Below are positions 4,967-12,949 of a stretch of DNA of 25,797 nucleotides, in pieces. The stretch spans positions 1-25,797 of the forward strand of contig CAZFJU010000033.1 in the NCBI GenBank assembly GCA_964518995.1, given 5' to 3'. The notes below the pieces were generated by a model. It made no database searches. It was given only the letters and a program-made list of their open reading frames with translations, and had not been told where the DNA came from. Each line of letters starts with the position of its first letter. Position 1 is the stretch's first letter. A program made the translations under genes and the position numbers. The stretch comes from ZC4RG20 sp964518995 (GTDB lineage: Bacteria > Pseudomonadota > Gammaproteobacteria > Steroidobacterales > Rariloculaceae).

Positions 4967-6207
4967 AGCCGGACGAACGGGCGGGTAAACACGCTCGGCG
5001 TAGCGGCCGCCGGCGCCGGTTCGGGTACGTCGCCGTGTCCGTTGCCGTGTCCGTCGCTGCCGCGATGTGGCTAATCTTCAAGTTGTACGAGCCGCTGATC
5101 GTGGGGCCGTTCGGCTGGACGGCGATGCCCAATGGCGCATTTCCGTCGACCAGCCGCAGTTCGGGGGGTGGCCTGGCGGAGGCGGCGGCGCGTGCGGAAG
5201 CGTGGCTCGAAGAGGCCCGGTTCGACCTTGGCGCGCCGGCGCTTTCCGCTGCGGTCTCGATCTACGGCGACGTCGTCTGGGCCGGCGCGGCCGGCTTCGC
5301 GGATCTCGAGCGGCAGCTCGCCGCGACGCCCGCGAGCGTCTTCCGCATCGGCAGCAGCTCCAAGGCGGTCACAGCGGTGGCCATGGGCACGCTGATCGAC
5401 CGAAACGCCGTCGATCTCGATGCTCCGGTGTCGGTCTATATTCCGGATCTTGCCGAGCCGCTGGCGTCGATCACCACGCGCCAGGCTATGAGCCACACGG
5501 CAGGCGTGCGCGACTACGGCGCATGCCTGTGCTTTCCGGCAATCGAATACTTCAACCGCAAGCACTATCGCACGCAGCGCGACGCGCTGCGGCCATTCGA
5601 GAGCGACGAGCTCTTGTTCGTCCCGGGCGCGGGGTTCGCTTATTCGAGTTACGGCTACAACGTTGCGGGGGCCGTGATCGAGTCCGTGACCGGCGAGCGC
5701 TTCGCGGATTTCCTCGACGCGGCCGTCTTCGAGCCGCTCGGCATGGAGGCGAGCCGCGCCGAGACCGGCGAGCCGCCGGAAGCGCTGGCAGTCTTCTACG
5801 ATATCGCTCGGCCGGGCTTGTTCAAGGAAGTGTTCCGCGTCGATCACAGCAACAAGCTGCCCTCCGGCGGCCTGCTGTCTACGCCGTCGGATCTGGCGCG
5901 TCTCGGCTATCAGATGATTCAGTCGACGCTGTTCGACGAAGAAACCCGTAACGTGCTCCTGCCGCCGGGCGATGCTCCGCCATTTTACGGCCTCGGCTGG
6001 CGCTATCAGGTCGAAACGGAGTTCGTCGGCAGCACCACGCCGCGCATCCATCACCATGGCACGGCGCTCGGCTCGACGTCGCATTTCACGGTCTACCCGG
6101 AGTACGGCATGGTCGTTTCGGTCATGATGAATGCCGGCCAGCTGCCAGGGCGCGGTCTCGAGCCGCATGCTCATGCGCTCGCCGCGATCTTTGCGGCGGA
6201 GCTATAG
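4963..6207 (+). CDS. Membrane-anchored LACTB-like serine hydrolase (beta-lactamase family)
   Basis: The 414-residue protein has a basic N-terminus, one hydrophobic segment at about residues 21-41 (an anchor or uncleaved signal) and a beta-lactamase/penicillin-binding-protein-like domain. The SxxK motif is S131-SS-K134 in FRIGSSSKAV. The second motif is Y227-S-S (YSSYGYNVAG), where many class C enzymes have YxN. The third is the HHG at about 364-366 in RIHHHGTALGSTSHF. The SSYGYN form and the SNKLPSGGLLSTPSDL block are what I associate with LACTB-type peptidases rather than antibiotic-degrading enzymes. The ATG at 4963 overlaps the acetyltransferase stop; an earlier in-frame ATG at 4900 lies inside that gene and is unlikely. 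The anchor contains a 12-base tandem duplication encoding VAVSVAVS. Probably acts in the periplasm on an unknown amide or ester. Confidence 0.85.
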   Translation: MKPDERAGKHARRSGRRRRFGYVAVSVAVSVAAAMWLIFKLYEPLIVGPFGWTAMPNGAFPSTSRSSGGGLAEAAARAEAWLEEARFDLGAPALSAAVSIYGDVVWAGAAGFADLERQLAATPASVFRIGSSSKAVTAVAMGTLIDRNAVDLDAPVSVYIPDLAEPLASITTRQAMSHTAGVRDYGACLCFPAIEYFNRKHYRTQRDALRPFESDELLFVPGAGFAYSSYGYNVAGAVIESVTGERFADFLDAAVFEPLGMEASRAETGEPPEALAVFYDIARPGLFKEVFRVDHSNKLPSGGLLSTPSDLARLGYQMIQSTLFDEETRNVLLPPGDAPPFYGLGWRYQVETEFVGSTTPRIHHHGTALGSTSHFTVYPEYGMVVSVMMNAGQLPGRGLEPHAHALAAIFAAEL

Positions 6208-6319
6208 TGCCTGTTGCGGGCCCCAGGCCGCCGGGCTGGGCCGGGTTGGCTAGGCCGGCGTGCGGATGAACCGCTCGCCCGCTAAGAGGGCACACTTCAA
6301 GGAGACCGCGAGCGAGCAT

Positions 6320-6865
6320 ATGAAGGCACAGCAACGCGACGAGCTGTTAGAGACTCTGCAAGCTCGCTTCGAGCACAACATCGAGCGGCACAAGCGGCTT
6401 GGATGGGACACGGTGCGCGCGCGGCTCGAAAAAAGCCCGAAGAAGCTGGCCGCCCTCTACGAGATGGAACGAACGGGCGGCGAGCCGGATGTCGTCGGAT
6501 ACGACAAGAGCAGCGGCGAATTGGTCTTCTACGACTGCTCCGCAGAAAGCCCGAAGGGCCGCAGAAGCCTGTGCTTCGACCGCGAGGCGCTCGAGGCGAG
6601 GAAGGAGAACAAGCCGGAGAACAGCGCCATGGATATGGCGGCTGCGATGGGCGTCGAGATGCTGACGGAAGACGAGTACCGGCGGCTGCAACAGCTCGGC
6701 GAGTTCGATTGCAAGACGTCGAGCTGGATTAAGACGCCCGACGATGTGAGGGCGCTTGGCGGGGCGCTCTTTTGCGATCGACGTTATGGCAAGGTTTTCG
6801 TCTACCACAACGGCGCACAGTCGTACTATGCATCGAGAGGGTTTCGCGGCTGCCTGCGCGTGTAG
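6320..6865 (+). CDS. DUF4256 family protein
   Basis: The protein (181 residues from the ATG at 6320) matches the DUF4256 family over its length: LLETLQARFEHNIERHKRLG, MERTGGEPDVVGYDK, YDCSAESPKGRRSLCFDREA, KPENSAMDMAAAMGVEML, then TSSWIKTPDDVRALGGALFC and RGFRGCLRV at the end. The function is unknown; the proteins are cytoplasmic and widespread. An in-frame GTG at 6260 and ATG at 6266 would add up to 20 residues. I prefer 6320 because homologues start close to this helix, although the nearest AAGGAG (6299-6304) is about 15 bases away, so the start is uncertain. The gene converges with the minus-strand gene that ends at 6903. Confidence 0.85.
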   Translation: MKAQQRDELLETLQARFEHNIERHKRLGWDTVRARLEKSPKKLAALYEMERTGGEPDVVGYDKSSGELVFYDCSAESPKGRRSLCFDREALEARKENKPENSAMDMAAAMGVEMLTEDEYRRLQQLGEFDCKTSSWIKTPDDVRALGGALFCDRRYGKVFVYHNGAQSYYASRGFRGCLRV

Positions 6866-6902
6866 GGACGGAACGCGTGTAGGACCGAACTATCCGGGTC
6901 CC

Positions 6903-7325
6903 TCAGCGCGGCGCCGGCGGGACGAGCAGGTCGGAGTAGTCGAACTCGAAGCAGTGGCGGCCCGCGCCGTGGCTCCAGAAATCGTCGCCCAGCACGGATT
7001 CTGCGTTGCGGCTGAACTCGGCACAGAGCTCGAACTCGGCGTCGCCGGCGACCGCATAGCCATACCGTTCGGCCGTGGCGGGATCGAGCGGCAAGCTCGA
7101 GAGGCGGAGGCCATCCGCGAGCTCCGCGAGGTCGGCCGGCAGTGCGGCGGTCTCCGCGTAATAGCGCCGCAGCGCTGCGGACAATTGCCGCAAATCGGCG
7201 ACGCGCCGCTCGTCGAGGCGCTCGAGCCGCTGCTCGCTCGGCGGCCCGGAAATATACAGCCCCGTCGCGATCGCTGCGGCCACGACGGCGATGGTGGCAT
7301 AAACCACGGCGCGATGGAGCGTCAT
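6903..7325 (-). CDS. Membrane-anchored hypothetical protein, partner of the DUF5671 gene
   Basis: The 140-residue protein begins MTLHRAVVYATIAVVAAAIA with a single N-terminal transmembrane segment. It continues with RLERLDERRVADLRQLSAAL and LPADLAELADGLRLSSLPLD, then ELCAEFSRNAES, FWSHGAGRHCFEFD and a proline-rich end. The layout (anchor, long helix, then a small domain with DPATAERYGYAV) recalls the pseudopilin-like proteins often found next to DUF5671 genes, but I cannot name a function. The ATG at 7325 overlaps the stop of the upstream DUF5671 gene (ATGA), so the two form a translationally coupled pair and may form one membrane complex. Confidence 0.7.
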   Translation of the reverse strand: MTLHRAVVYATIAVVAAAIATGLYISGPPSEQRLERLDERRVADLRQLSAALRRYYAETAALPADLAELADGLRLSSLPLDPATAERYGYAVAGDAEFELCAEFSRNAESVLGDDFWSHGAGRHCFEFDYSDLLVPPAPR

Positions 7326-7963
7326 CGTCCGAGTGCGCCGTCGTCCGCGCGGGCGGACCACAAGTAATAGCCGAAGCCGGCACCTGCGATCGTGCCGACG
7401 ACGAGCGCCTTCAGCATGAACCGCAACGTGAGCTCGCCGCTCAGCAGGTTGAAGACCAGCGCGATCACGTCGCCAATGATCACGGCGGCGGCGACGAGCA
7501 GCGTAAGGTAGGTGAGCCATTTGCGAATGGCGGAGTTGCGCCGTGCCGGCTCCTCGCGGACCTCACGCGCGATACGCGCGGCGACGAGCAGGAAGACCGG
7601 GAACGCGACGATCAGTGTGGACGTGGCCCAGCGGATGCGCTGGCCCGCCACGACGGTCGAGTAGGGCGCGAGCGCGTCGGGGAATGCGAGGTTGATCAGC
7701 TGGAAGGCGAGCGTGCCGAGCTGGAAAGCCGTGACGTAGAGCGCGCCGAACATCAGCAGATACATGAACGCGTCGCGCGCCGAGAGCTCTGCCCGCGGCT
7801 GCGGAACAGGCACGACGAAGTCGACGTGCGCGAAGCGCGCGAGCCCGTCGCGGATCTGTGCCTGTGACCACCCGGCTTCCGTAAGTGCATGCTCGATGCT
7901 TTGCCGATTCGCGCCGGCCTTGAGGGCCGCTTCGACGAAGGCGGTGAGTCGCTGATCTGCGAT
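7322..7963 (-). CDS. DUF5671 membrane protein, probable non-canonical ATC start
   Basis: The membrane part reads ELSARDAFMYLLMFGALYVT, FQLINLAFPDAL, IRWATSTLIVAFPVFLLVAA, KWLTYLTLLVAAAVIIGDVI and TLRFMLKALVVGTIAGAGFG: four or five transmembrane segments, as in DUF5671 proteins of unknown function. A GTG at 7813 is the first standard start, but the frame stays open to 8032. Its upstream part encodes the small helical N-terminal domain these proteins carry: ADQRLTAFVEAALKAGANRQ then EHALTEAGWSQAQIRDGLAR and FAHVDFVVPVPQP. A GGAG site (7972-7975) lies 8 bases before an ATC codon at 7961-7963, where homologues have ATG, so I place the start there (213 residues). It is coupled to the downstream gene. 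Either ATC is used, the ATG was mutated, or there is a base error. Confidence 0.65.
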   Translation of the reverse strand: MADQRLTAFVEAALKAGANRQSIEHALTEAGWSQAQIRDGLARFAHVDFVVPVPQPRAELSARDAFMYLLMFGALYVTAFQLGTLAFQLINLAFPDALAPYSTVVAGQRIRWATSTLIVAFPVFLLVAARIAREVREEPARRNSAIRKWLTYLTLLVAAAVIIGDVIALVFNLLSGELTLRFMLKALVVGTIAGAGFGYYLWSARADDGALGR

Positions 7964-8096
7964 AGCTGCTGCTCCGGCAGGGGGTGCGCGGTGGCCGCGC
8001 CGCGGGGCGCTACGGATTCGGCTGCTACAATATCACGCCACATCCTGCTCCACCGACTGCCGGCCGTTTCGCGGCCGGCCAGGGTCCCGTGCGTCC

Positions 8097-9305
8097 ATGA
8101 GTGTCGTCAGTCGTCGGCTTCGCCTCCCAGCGCCGTACGGGCGCATGCTCGCACCCGTGTACGCGCCTTCGTTGCTGATGGCGGTGAGTCAAGAGGCCAC
8201 GATGATCCTGTTGCCGCTCTACGTGCTCGAGCAGGGCGGCAGCCTCGCGCTCGCAGCCCTGCTGGTCGGGCTGCGCGGCATCGGCCTGCTGCTGTTCGAC
8301 TTGCCGGCCGGGGCGCTGGCGGCCCGCTTCGGCGATAAGCCGATTCTAATGTTCGGGCTCGTTGCCATGCTCGCGGGCCTGCTTCTGCTCGCCGCGGCAC
8401 CCGCGCTGTGGGTGTTCTTTCCGGCGGCGCTGCTGCTCGGCGCCGGCCACGCGGCCTGGGTGCTGGGCCGCCAGTCCTACATCACGCAAGTGTGCCGCAG
8501 CAATGAGGTGGGACGCGCGATCACCGGCATGGCGGGACTGCAGCGCGTCGGCGCGTTCCTCGGCCCGGCGGCTGGCGGGCTGGTCGCGGCATGGGCGGGC
8601 TATCCGGCCGCGTTCCTCGCCGGCGCGCTATGCGCGGCGGCCGCAGCGGGCTTTGTCGTGCGTTACGCGCGCGCCGGGCACGATGATGTGAGTGACGGCC
8701 AGCACCGCGGCTCGATGATCGCGGGTATCACCGCGATCATGCGCGAGCATCGCCGCGTGCTCGCGACCGCCGGCATCGCCGCGCTCGCATTGCAGCTGAT
8801 GCGCGCGACGCGCCAATTGCTCGTGCCGCTTTTCGGCCAGGCTATCGGGCTCGATCCGGCTGCGATCGGCGTGCTCTATTCGCTCTCGGCGGCGATCGAT
8901 ATGTCGCTGTTCTACCCGGTCGGCGTGCTGGTCGATCGGCGCGGGCGCAAATGGAGCGCGGTGCCGAGCATGCTGCTGTTCGTGCTTGGCCTCGCGCTCC
9001 TGCCGCTCGCGGATAGCTACCTCAAGCTGGTCGCGGCGGTGCTGCTGCTTGGCCTCGCCAACGGGCTCGGCACCGGCGTCGTCATGGTCATCGGCTCGGA
9101 TCTCGCTATGGCGAGCGGGCGCCGCGGGCAGTTCCTGGGCGTATGGCGGCTCATTGGCGACGTCGGTATGAGCGCGGCGCCCCTCTTGACCGGTGCGCTC
9201 GTGCAGATCTCGGGGCTTGCGCTCGCGAGCGGCGTCACCGCCGGAATCGGCCTTGCCGGCGCGCTCGTAATGATGTTCATGGTTAGCGAAACGCTCAAAC
9301 GCTAG
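8097..9305 (+). CDS. Major facilitator superfamily transporter
   Basis: The 402-residue protein is hydrophobic throughout, with about 12 predicted transmembrane helices in two halves. The first half has PLYVLEQGGSLALAALLVGL and FDLPAGALAARFGDKPILMF, the MFS motif-A-like loop (G-x-x-A-D/A-R-F-G-x-K/R). The second half repeats it in MSLFYPVGVLVDRRGRKWSA. Members are proton-coupled exporters or importers of small molecules; the substrate cannot be told. It lies alone, divergent from the DUF5671 pair and convergent with the aldehyde dehydrogenase. The ATG at 8097 has no strong ribosome site, so a later start is conceivable. Confidence 0.85.
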   Translation: MSVVSRRLRLPAPYGRMLAPVYAPSLLMAVSQEATMILLPLYVLEQGGSLALAALLVGLRGIGLLLFDLPAGALAARFGDKPILMFGLVAMLAGLLLLAAAPALWVFFPAALLLGAGHAAWVLGRQSYITQVCRSNEVGRAITGMAGLQRVGAFLGPAAGGLVAAWAGYPAAFLAGALCAAAAAGFVVRYARAGHDDVSDGQHRGSMIAGITAIMREHRRVLATAGIAALALQLMRATRQLLVPLFGQAIGLDPAAIGVLYSLSAAIDMSLFYPVGVLVDRRGRKWSAVPSMLLFVLGLALLPLADSYLKLVAAVLLLGLANGLGTGVVMVIGSDLAMASGRRGQFLGVWRLIGDVGMSAAPLLTGALVQISGLALASGVTAGIGLAGALVMMFMVSETLKR

Positions 9306-9366
9306 AAGGGACCCGGAGGCGCGGTGGCAGCCGGCCGCCGACGCCCGCCCCGCAGCCCAAAGCGCG

Positions 9367-10818
9367 TCAGTTTTTCGCGATGCTGATCACCTCGGGCTCC
9401 ATGTAGCCCTTGAGCCCAATGCTCGAATATTGGCGGCCGAGCCCCGATTCCTTCGCGCCGCCGAACGGCACGAACGCGCTCGTCGCGCGATGCTGGTTGA
9501 CCCACGCAGTGCCCACTTCGAGCCGCTCTGCAAGCGCTTTGCCGCGCACGAGGTCGTTCGTCCAGATGGAGGCGGACAGCCCGTAACGCGTGTCGTTGGC
9601 GCGGCGGATCGCGTCCTCGACGTCGGAAAACTTGAGGATCGGCACGACGGGTCCGAACTGCTCCTCCTGCACGAGGCGGCTTTGCTCGTCCAGATCGGCG
9701 ACGAGCGTCGGCGGAATGAAATAGCCCGGGCTCTCCGGCACGTCGCCGCCCGATAAAATCCGTGCGCCGCTCCGTTTCGTATCCTCGAGAATGTCGCGCA
9801 CCTTGTCGTACTGCATCTTGTTCTGGATCGGCCCGAGCTGCGTATCGGGATCGAAGCCGTTGCCGACCTTCGCCTGGCGCGCTTCCTCCACGAGCGCGTC
9901 GCAGAGCGCGTCGTAGATCTTCTCGTGCGCGTAAATCCGTTTGATCGCCATGCACACTTGCCCGCTGTTCACGAATGACGCGAAGAACACCTTTTTCGCG
10001 ATCGCTTTCGGATCGACATCGTCGAGAATGATCGCGGGATCGTTGCCGCCGAGCTCGAGTGTCAGGCGCTTCAGCGTGCCGGCGGCTGCCGCAGCGACTT
10101 TCTTGCCGGTGGCCACGGATCCGGTGAACGAGATTTTGTCGATCTCGCTGTGCTCGGTCATCCATTGGCCGAGGTCGTCGCCGCCCGCCAACACGTTGAC
10201 GACGCCGGCCGGAAAGATCTCGCGGGCGATCTCGCCGAGCTTCAGCGTCGTCAGCGGCGTATACGGCGATGGCTTCAATACGACGGTATTGCCGGTGTAG
10301 AGCGCCGAAACCAGCGGCCCGAGCGCTAAATTTACCGGTGCATTCCAAGGCGTGATGATGCCGACGACGCCGAGCGGCCGATACTTCAGCTCGATGCGCC
10401 GCTCCGCGTCATCGACCAATACCTCGGTCGGAATTTCGATCGTGACCATGCCGTTCGACTGTGCGGCGCCGCGATCGATCTCGGCGACTGACTGCGAGAG
10501 CGGTTTCCCCTGCTCGCGCGTCAGCAGCTCCGCGAGCGCCTGCTGCTGATCGCGCAGCCGCTGCGCGAAGGCTCGAATCAATTCGGCACGTTGCTCGTAA
10601 CGGGTCGCCCGCCAGGTCTCGAATGCCGCGCGTGCACCCCGCACGGCGTCATCGAGCTGTGCGCGGCTGGCGGCCGGCGCGCGCGCGAAGACTTCGCCGG
10701 TCGCCGGATCGATCACCTCGAGTTGGCCCGTCCCGCGCACGAGCGTGCCATTGATCAACAGTGAGAACTCCTCACCGGAATACGTGCTGGTGCGGACGTG
10801 TTCGGCTCTTTCAGCCAT
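9367..10818 (-). CDS. NAD(P)-dependent aldehyde dehydrogenase
   Basis: The 483-residue protein has the normal ALDH length. The N-terminal part carries VIDPATGEVFARAPAAS. The active-site glutamate is E255 in LELGGNDPAIIL and the catalytic cysteine is C289 in NSGQVCMAIKR. The Rossmann-type PWNAPVNLALGPLVSALYTG with NTVVLKPSPYTPL and the C-terminal FGPVVPILKF and PFGGAKESGLGR blocks are all present. It oxidises an aldehyde to an acid; the substrate is unknown. The start at 10818 has a good GGAGG site. It is transcribed divergently from ligC-ligI, so an aromatic or aliphatic aldehyde from that pathway is a reasonable guess but not shown. Confidence 0.9.
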   Translation of the reverse strand: MAERAEHVRTSTYSGEEFSLLINGTLVRGTGQLEVIDPATGEVFARAPAASRAQLDDAVRGARAAFETWRATRYEQRAELIRAFAQRLRDQQQALAELLTREQGKPLSQSVAEIDRGAAQSNGMVTIEIPTEVLVDDAERRIELKYRPLGVVGIITPWNAPVNLALGPLVSALYTGNTVVLKPSPYTPLTTLKLGEIAREIFPAGVVNVLAGGDDLGQWMTEHSEIDKISFTGSVATGKKVAAAAAGTLKRLTLELGGNDPAIILDDVDPKAIAKKVFFASFVNSGQVCMAIKRIYAHEKIYDALCDALVEEARQAKVGNGFDPDTQLGPIQNKMQYDKVRDILEDTKRSGARILSGGDVPESPGYFIPPTLVADLDEQSRLVQEEQFGPVVPILKFSDVEDAIRRANDTRYGLSASIWTNDLVRGKALAERLEVGTAWVNQHRATSAFVPFGGAKESGLGRQYSSIGLKGYMEPEVISIAKN

Positions 10819-10883
10819 CGAGCGATTACCTCCGAAATGGGTTGCTCTACTAGCACGCCACCGGCTGGCGGCGCGCAGCGGCG

Positions 10884-10914
10884 TTGAACAGGCCGCGCGG
10901 ACATGAAGTACAAT
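10884..10914 (+). promoter_or_regulatory. Candidate promoter for ligC (weak -35, good -10)
   Basis: TTGAAC (10884-10889) and TACAAT (10909-10914) are separated by 19 bases, about 140 bases before the ligC start. The -10 matches the sigma70 consensus at five of six positions. The long spacer would suit an activator- or repressor-controlled promoter. No experimental support. Confidence 0.3.
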
Positions 10915-10933
10915 CGATCATACTATGACCGAT
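10913..10933. promoter_or_regulatory. Imperfect palindrome between aldehyde dehydrogenase and ligC
   Basis: ATCGATCAT-ACT-ATGACCGAT: 9-base arms with one mismatch and a 3-base spacer, overlapping the end of the candidate -10 of ligC. Its place between divergent catabolic genes makes it a candidate binding site for a pathway regulator. No regulator gene is in the window. Confidence 0.4.
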
Positions 10934-11053
10934 CCCCAAGCGTGCGTCCGGCCGCGGTCGCGCGCACCGCTTCGCGGGCAATGCGGCCGCGAGAAAGCGG
11001 TCCGACTGGGCTCTCGGGACACCTTCAGCGGCAGATTAACCGAGGAGAAGTAG

Positions 11054-12007
11054 ATGAAAATCGTCGTCGTCGGGCAGGGCGCCTTCGGGCGAAAGCATCT
11101 CGATGGATTGAAAAATATCGACGGCGTCGAGGTGGTCAGCTTGTCGGGCGGCAGCCCGGACTCGACCGAAAAGGTCGCGAAGCAGTACGGCATTCCGCAT
11201 TGGACAACCAATCTCGGCGAGGCGCTCGCGCAGCCGGGCGTCGAAGCGGCGATCATCACGTCGCCGACGCAGATTCATGCCCGGCAGGCGATTGAAACGA
11301 TGCGCGCCGGCAAGCATGTGCAAATCGAGATTCCGATTGCCGACTCGCTGGCCGACGCGGAAGCCATCGACAAGACGCAGCGCGAGACCGGCCTGATCGC
11401 CATGGGCGGCCACACTCGCCGCTTCAACCCGTCGCACCAGTGGGTGCACAACCGCATCAAGGCCGGCGAGCTGAAGCTCCAGCATCTCGTCGTGCAAACT
11501 TTCTTCTTCCGCCGGCAGAACATTAATCTCGAGGGCAAGCCGCGCAGCTGGACCGATCATCTGCTCTGGCATCACGCCTGCCATACCGTCGATCTGTTCC
11601 ACTATCAGACGGGCGAGGTGCCTTCGAACGTGCACGCGCTCGAGGGGCCGAAGCATCCCGATCTCGGTATCGCAATGGATATGAGCATCGGCATGTCGGC
11701 GCCGGGCGGCGCGCTGTGCACGCTCGCGCTGTCGTTCAACAACGAAGGGCCGCAGGGTACGTTCTTCCGCTACATTTGCGATAACGGCACGTACGTTGCG
11801 CGCTACGATGATTTGTTCGATGGCAACGACAAGCAGATTGATCTGAAAGACGTCGCGGTATCGATGAACGGCATCGAGCTGCAAGACCGCGAATTCATCG
11901 CCGCGATCAAGGAAAAGCGCGAGCCGAACGCGAGCGTCGCCCAGGTGTTACCGGCGATGCGTACGCTCGACCGCCTCGAGAAGAGTCTGGCCGGGGCCGC
12001 GAAGTGA
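11054..12007 (+). CDS. ligC: LigC-like 4-carboxy-2-hydroxymuconate-6-semialdehyde dehydrogenase
   Basis: This 317-residue Gfo/Idh/MocA-type oxidoreductase resembles LigC of the protocatechuate 4,5-cleavage pathway, which uses NADP to oxidise the hemiacetal of 4-carboxy-2-hydroxymuconate semialdehyde to 2-pyrone-4,6-dicarboxylate. Family marks are the N-terminal GQGAFGRKHLDGLKNIDGVE, QIEIPIADS where sugar-using relatives have EKP (the lysine is replaced), MGGHTRRFNPSHQWVHN, SWTDHLLWHHACHTVDLF and SMNGIELQDREFIAAIKE. These stretches match what I recall of LigC closely. A GAGGAGAAG site lies before the ATG. The stop overlaps the GTG of ligI (GTGA), so the two are translationally coupled and perform consecutive steps. 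The ring-cleavage dioxygenase (LigAB) is absent here. Confidence 0.85.
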   Translation: MKIVVVGQGAFGRKHLDGLKNIDGVEVVSLSGGSPDSTEKVAKQYGIPHWTTNLGEALAQPGVEAAIITSPTQIHARQAIETMRAGKHVQIEIPIADSLADAEAIDKTQRETGLIAMGGHTRRFNPSHQWVHNRIKAGELKLQHLVVQTFFFRRQNINLEGKPRSWTDHLLWHHACHTVDLFHYQTGEVPSNVHALEGPKHPDLGIAMDMSIGMSAPGGALCTLALSFNNEGPQGTFFRYICDNGTYVARYDDLFDGNDKQIDLKDVAVSMNGIELQDREFIAAIKEKREPNASVAQVLPAMRTLDRLEKSLAGAAK

Positions 12008-12882
12008 GCGAGATTCCGTTCTGCCGGCCGCCCGACCCGAACACCAAGACGCCGGCGTATCGTGCGCCGGCGCAGGCCTGCGATGCGCACTGTCATATCT
12101 TCGGCCCGGGCGATAAATACCCGTATGCGCCCGATCGTTCGTACACGCCGCCGGATGCGCCGCTCGAGCGTTTCGTGGAGCTGCAAAAAACGCTCGGGCT
12201 CGAGCGCGCGGTGCTCGTCAACGCGAGCTGCCACGGCACGGACAATACGGTCATTCTGGATGCGATTGCGCAAAGCGGCGGACGCTATCGAGGCGTCGCC
12301 AACGTCGATGGCTCGATCACCGACGCGGAGCTCGAGCGGCTCGACCAGGGCGGCGTCCGCGGCATTCGTTTCAATTTCGTCGCGCACCTCGGCGGCACAC
12401 CCGATTTGGACGAATTCGACACGCTGGTGAAACGCATCGTGCCGCTCGGCTGGCACGTGGTGCTGCATTTCGACGCGAAGGATTTGCTCAAGTTCGAAGG
12501 CATGCTCCGCAAGCTGCCGGTGCCGTTCATCATCGACCACATGGGCCGCGTGCCGACGAAGGATGGGCTCGAGCAGAAGCCGTTTCAAATCCTCCTCGAC
12601 ACGGCGCGCATGGAGAACTGCTGGGTCAAGATATGCGGCGCCGAGCGCATTTCGTCCGCGGGCCCGCCGTTCCACGACGCCGTGCCGTTCGCGCAGGCGC
12701 TGCTCGAGGTTGCGCCGGAGCGCACGCTTTGGGGCACGGACTGGCCGCATCCAAACATCAAGAAGCACATGCCGAACGACGGCGATCTTGTCGATCTTAT
12801 ACCGCTGATGATGCCGGATCCGGCGCTGCAGCAGAAAGTGCTGGTCGACAATCCGCACAAGCTGTACGGCTTCACGGGATAG
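12004..12882 (+). CDS. ligI: LigI-like 2-pyrone-4,6-dicarboxylate hydrolase
   Basis: This 292-residue amidohydrolase-superfamily protein has the LigI signature: DAHCHIFGP with H29 and H31, NASCHGTDNTVILDAIA, VRGIRFNFVAHLGG, PFIIDHMGRVPT and the catalytic aspartate D246 in LWGTDWPHPNI. LigI hydrolyses the lactone 2-pyrone-4,6-dicarboxylate to 4-oxalomesaconate, the step after LigC. The start is GTG at 12004, overlapping the ligC stop by four bases. Within the superfamily LigI works without a bound metal. Other PDC-hydrolase-like lactonases exist, but pairing with ligC makes this function likely. The later enzymes (hydratase, aldolase) are not in the window. Confidence 0.87.
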   Translation: MSEIPFCRPPDPNTKTPAYRAPAQACDAHCHIFGPGDKYPYAPDRSYTPPDAPLERFVELQKTLGLERAVLVNASCHGTDNTVILDAIAQSGGRYRGVANVDGSITDAELERLDQGGVRGIRFNFVAHLGGTPDLDEFDTLVKRIVPLGWHVVLHFDAKDLLKFEGMLRKLPVPFIIDHMGRVPTKDGLEQKPFQILLDTARMENCWVKICGAERISSAGPPFHDAVPFAQALLEVAPERTLWGTDWPHPNIKKHMPNDGDLVDLIPLMMPDPALQQKVLVDNPHKLYGFTG

Positions 12883-12949
12883 CGGCTGTTACAGGGTAAC
12901 GTATGCGCGGCCAGTGTCGGCGTCTCGGCCGGAATCGATCGGCTCGGCA

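Noticed and set aside
5029..5061. Tandem 12-base repeat in the serine hydrolase anchor
   Set aside because: It encodes VAVSVAVS inside a transmembrane segment, keeps the frame, and is an ordinary low-complexity feature.
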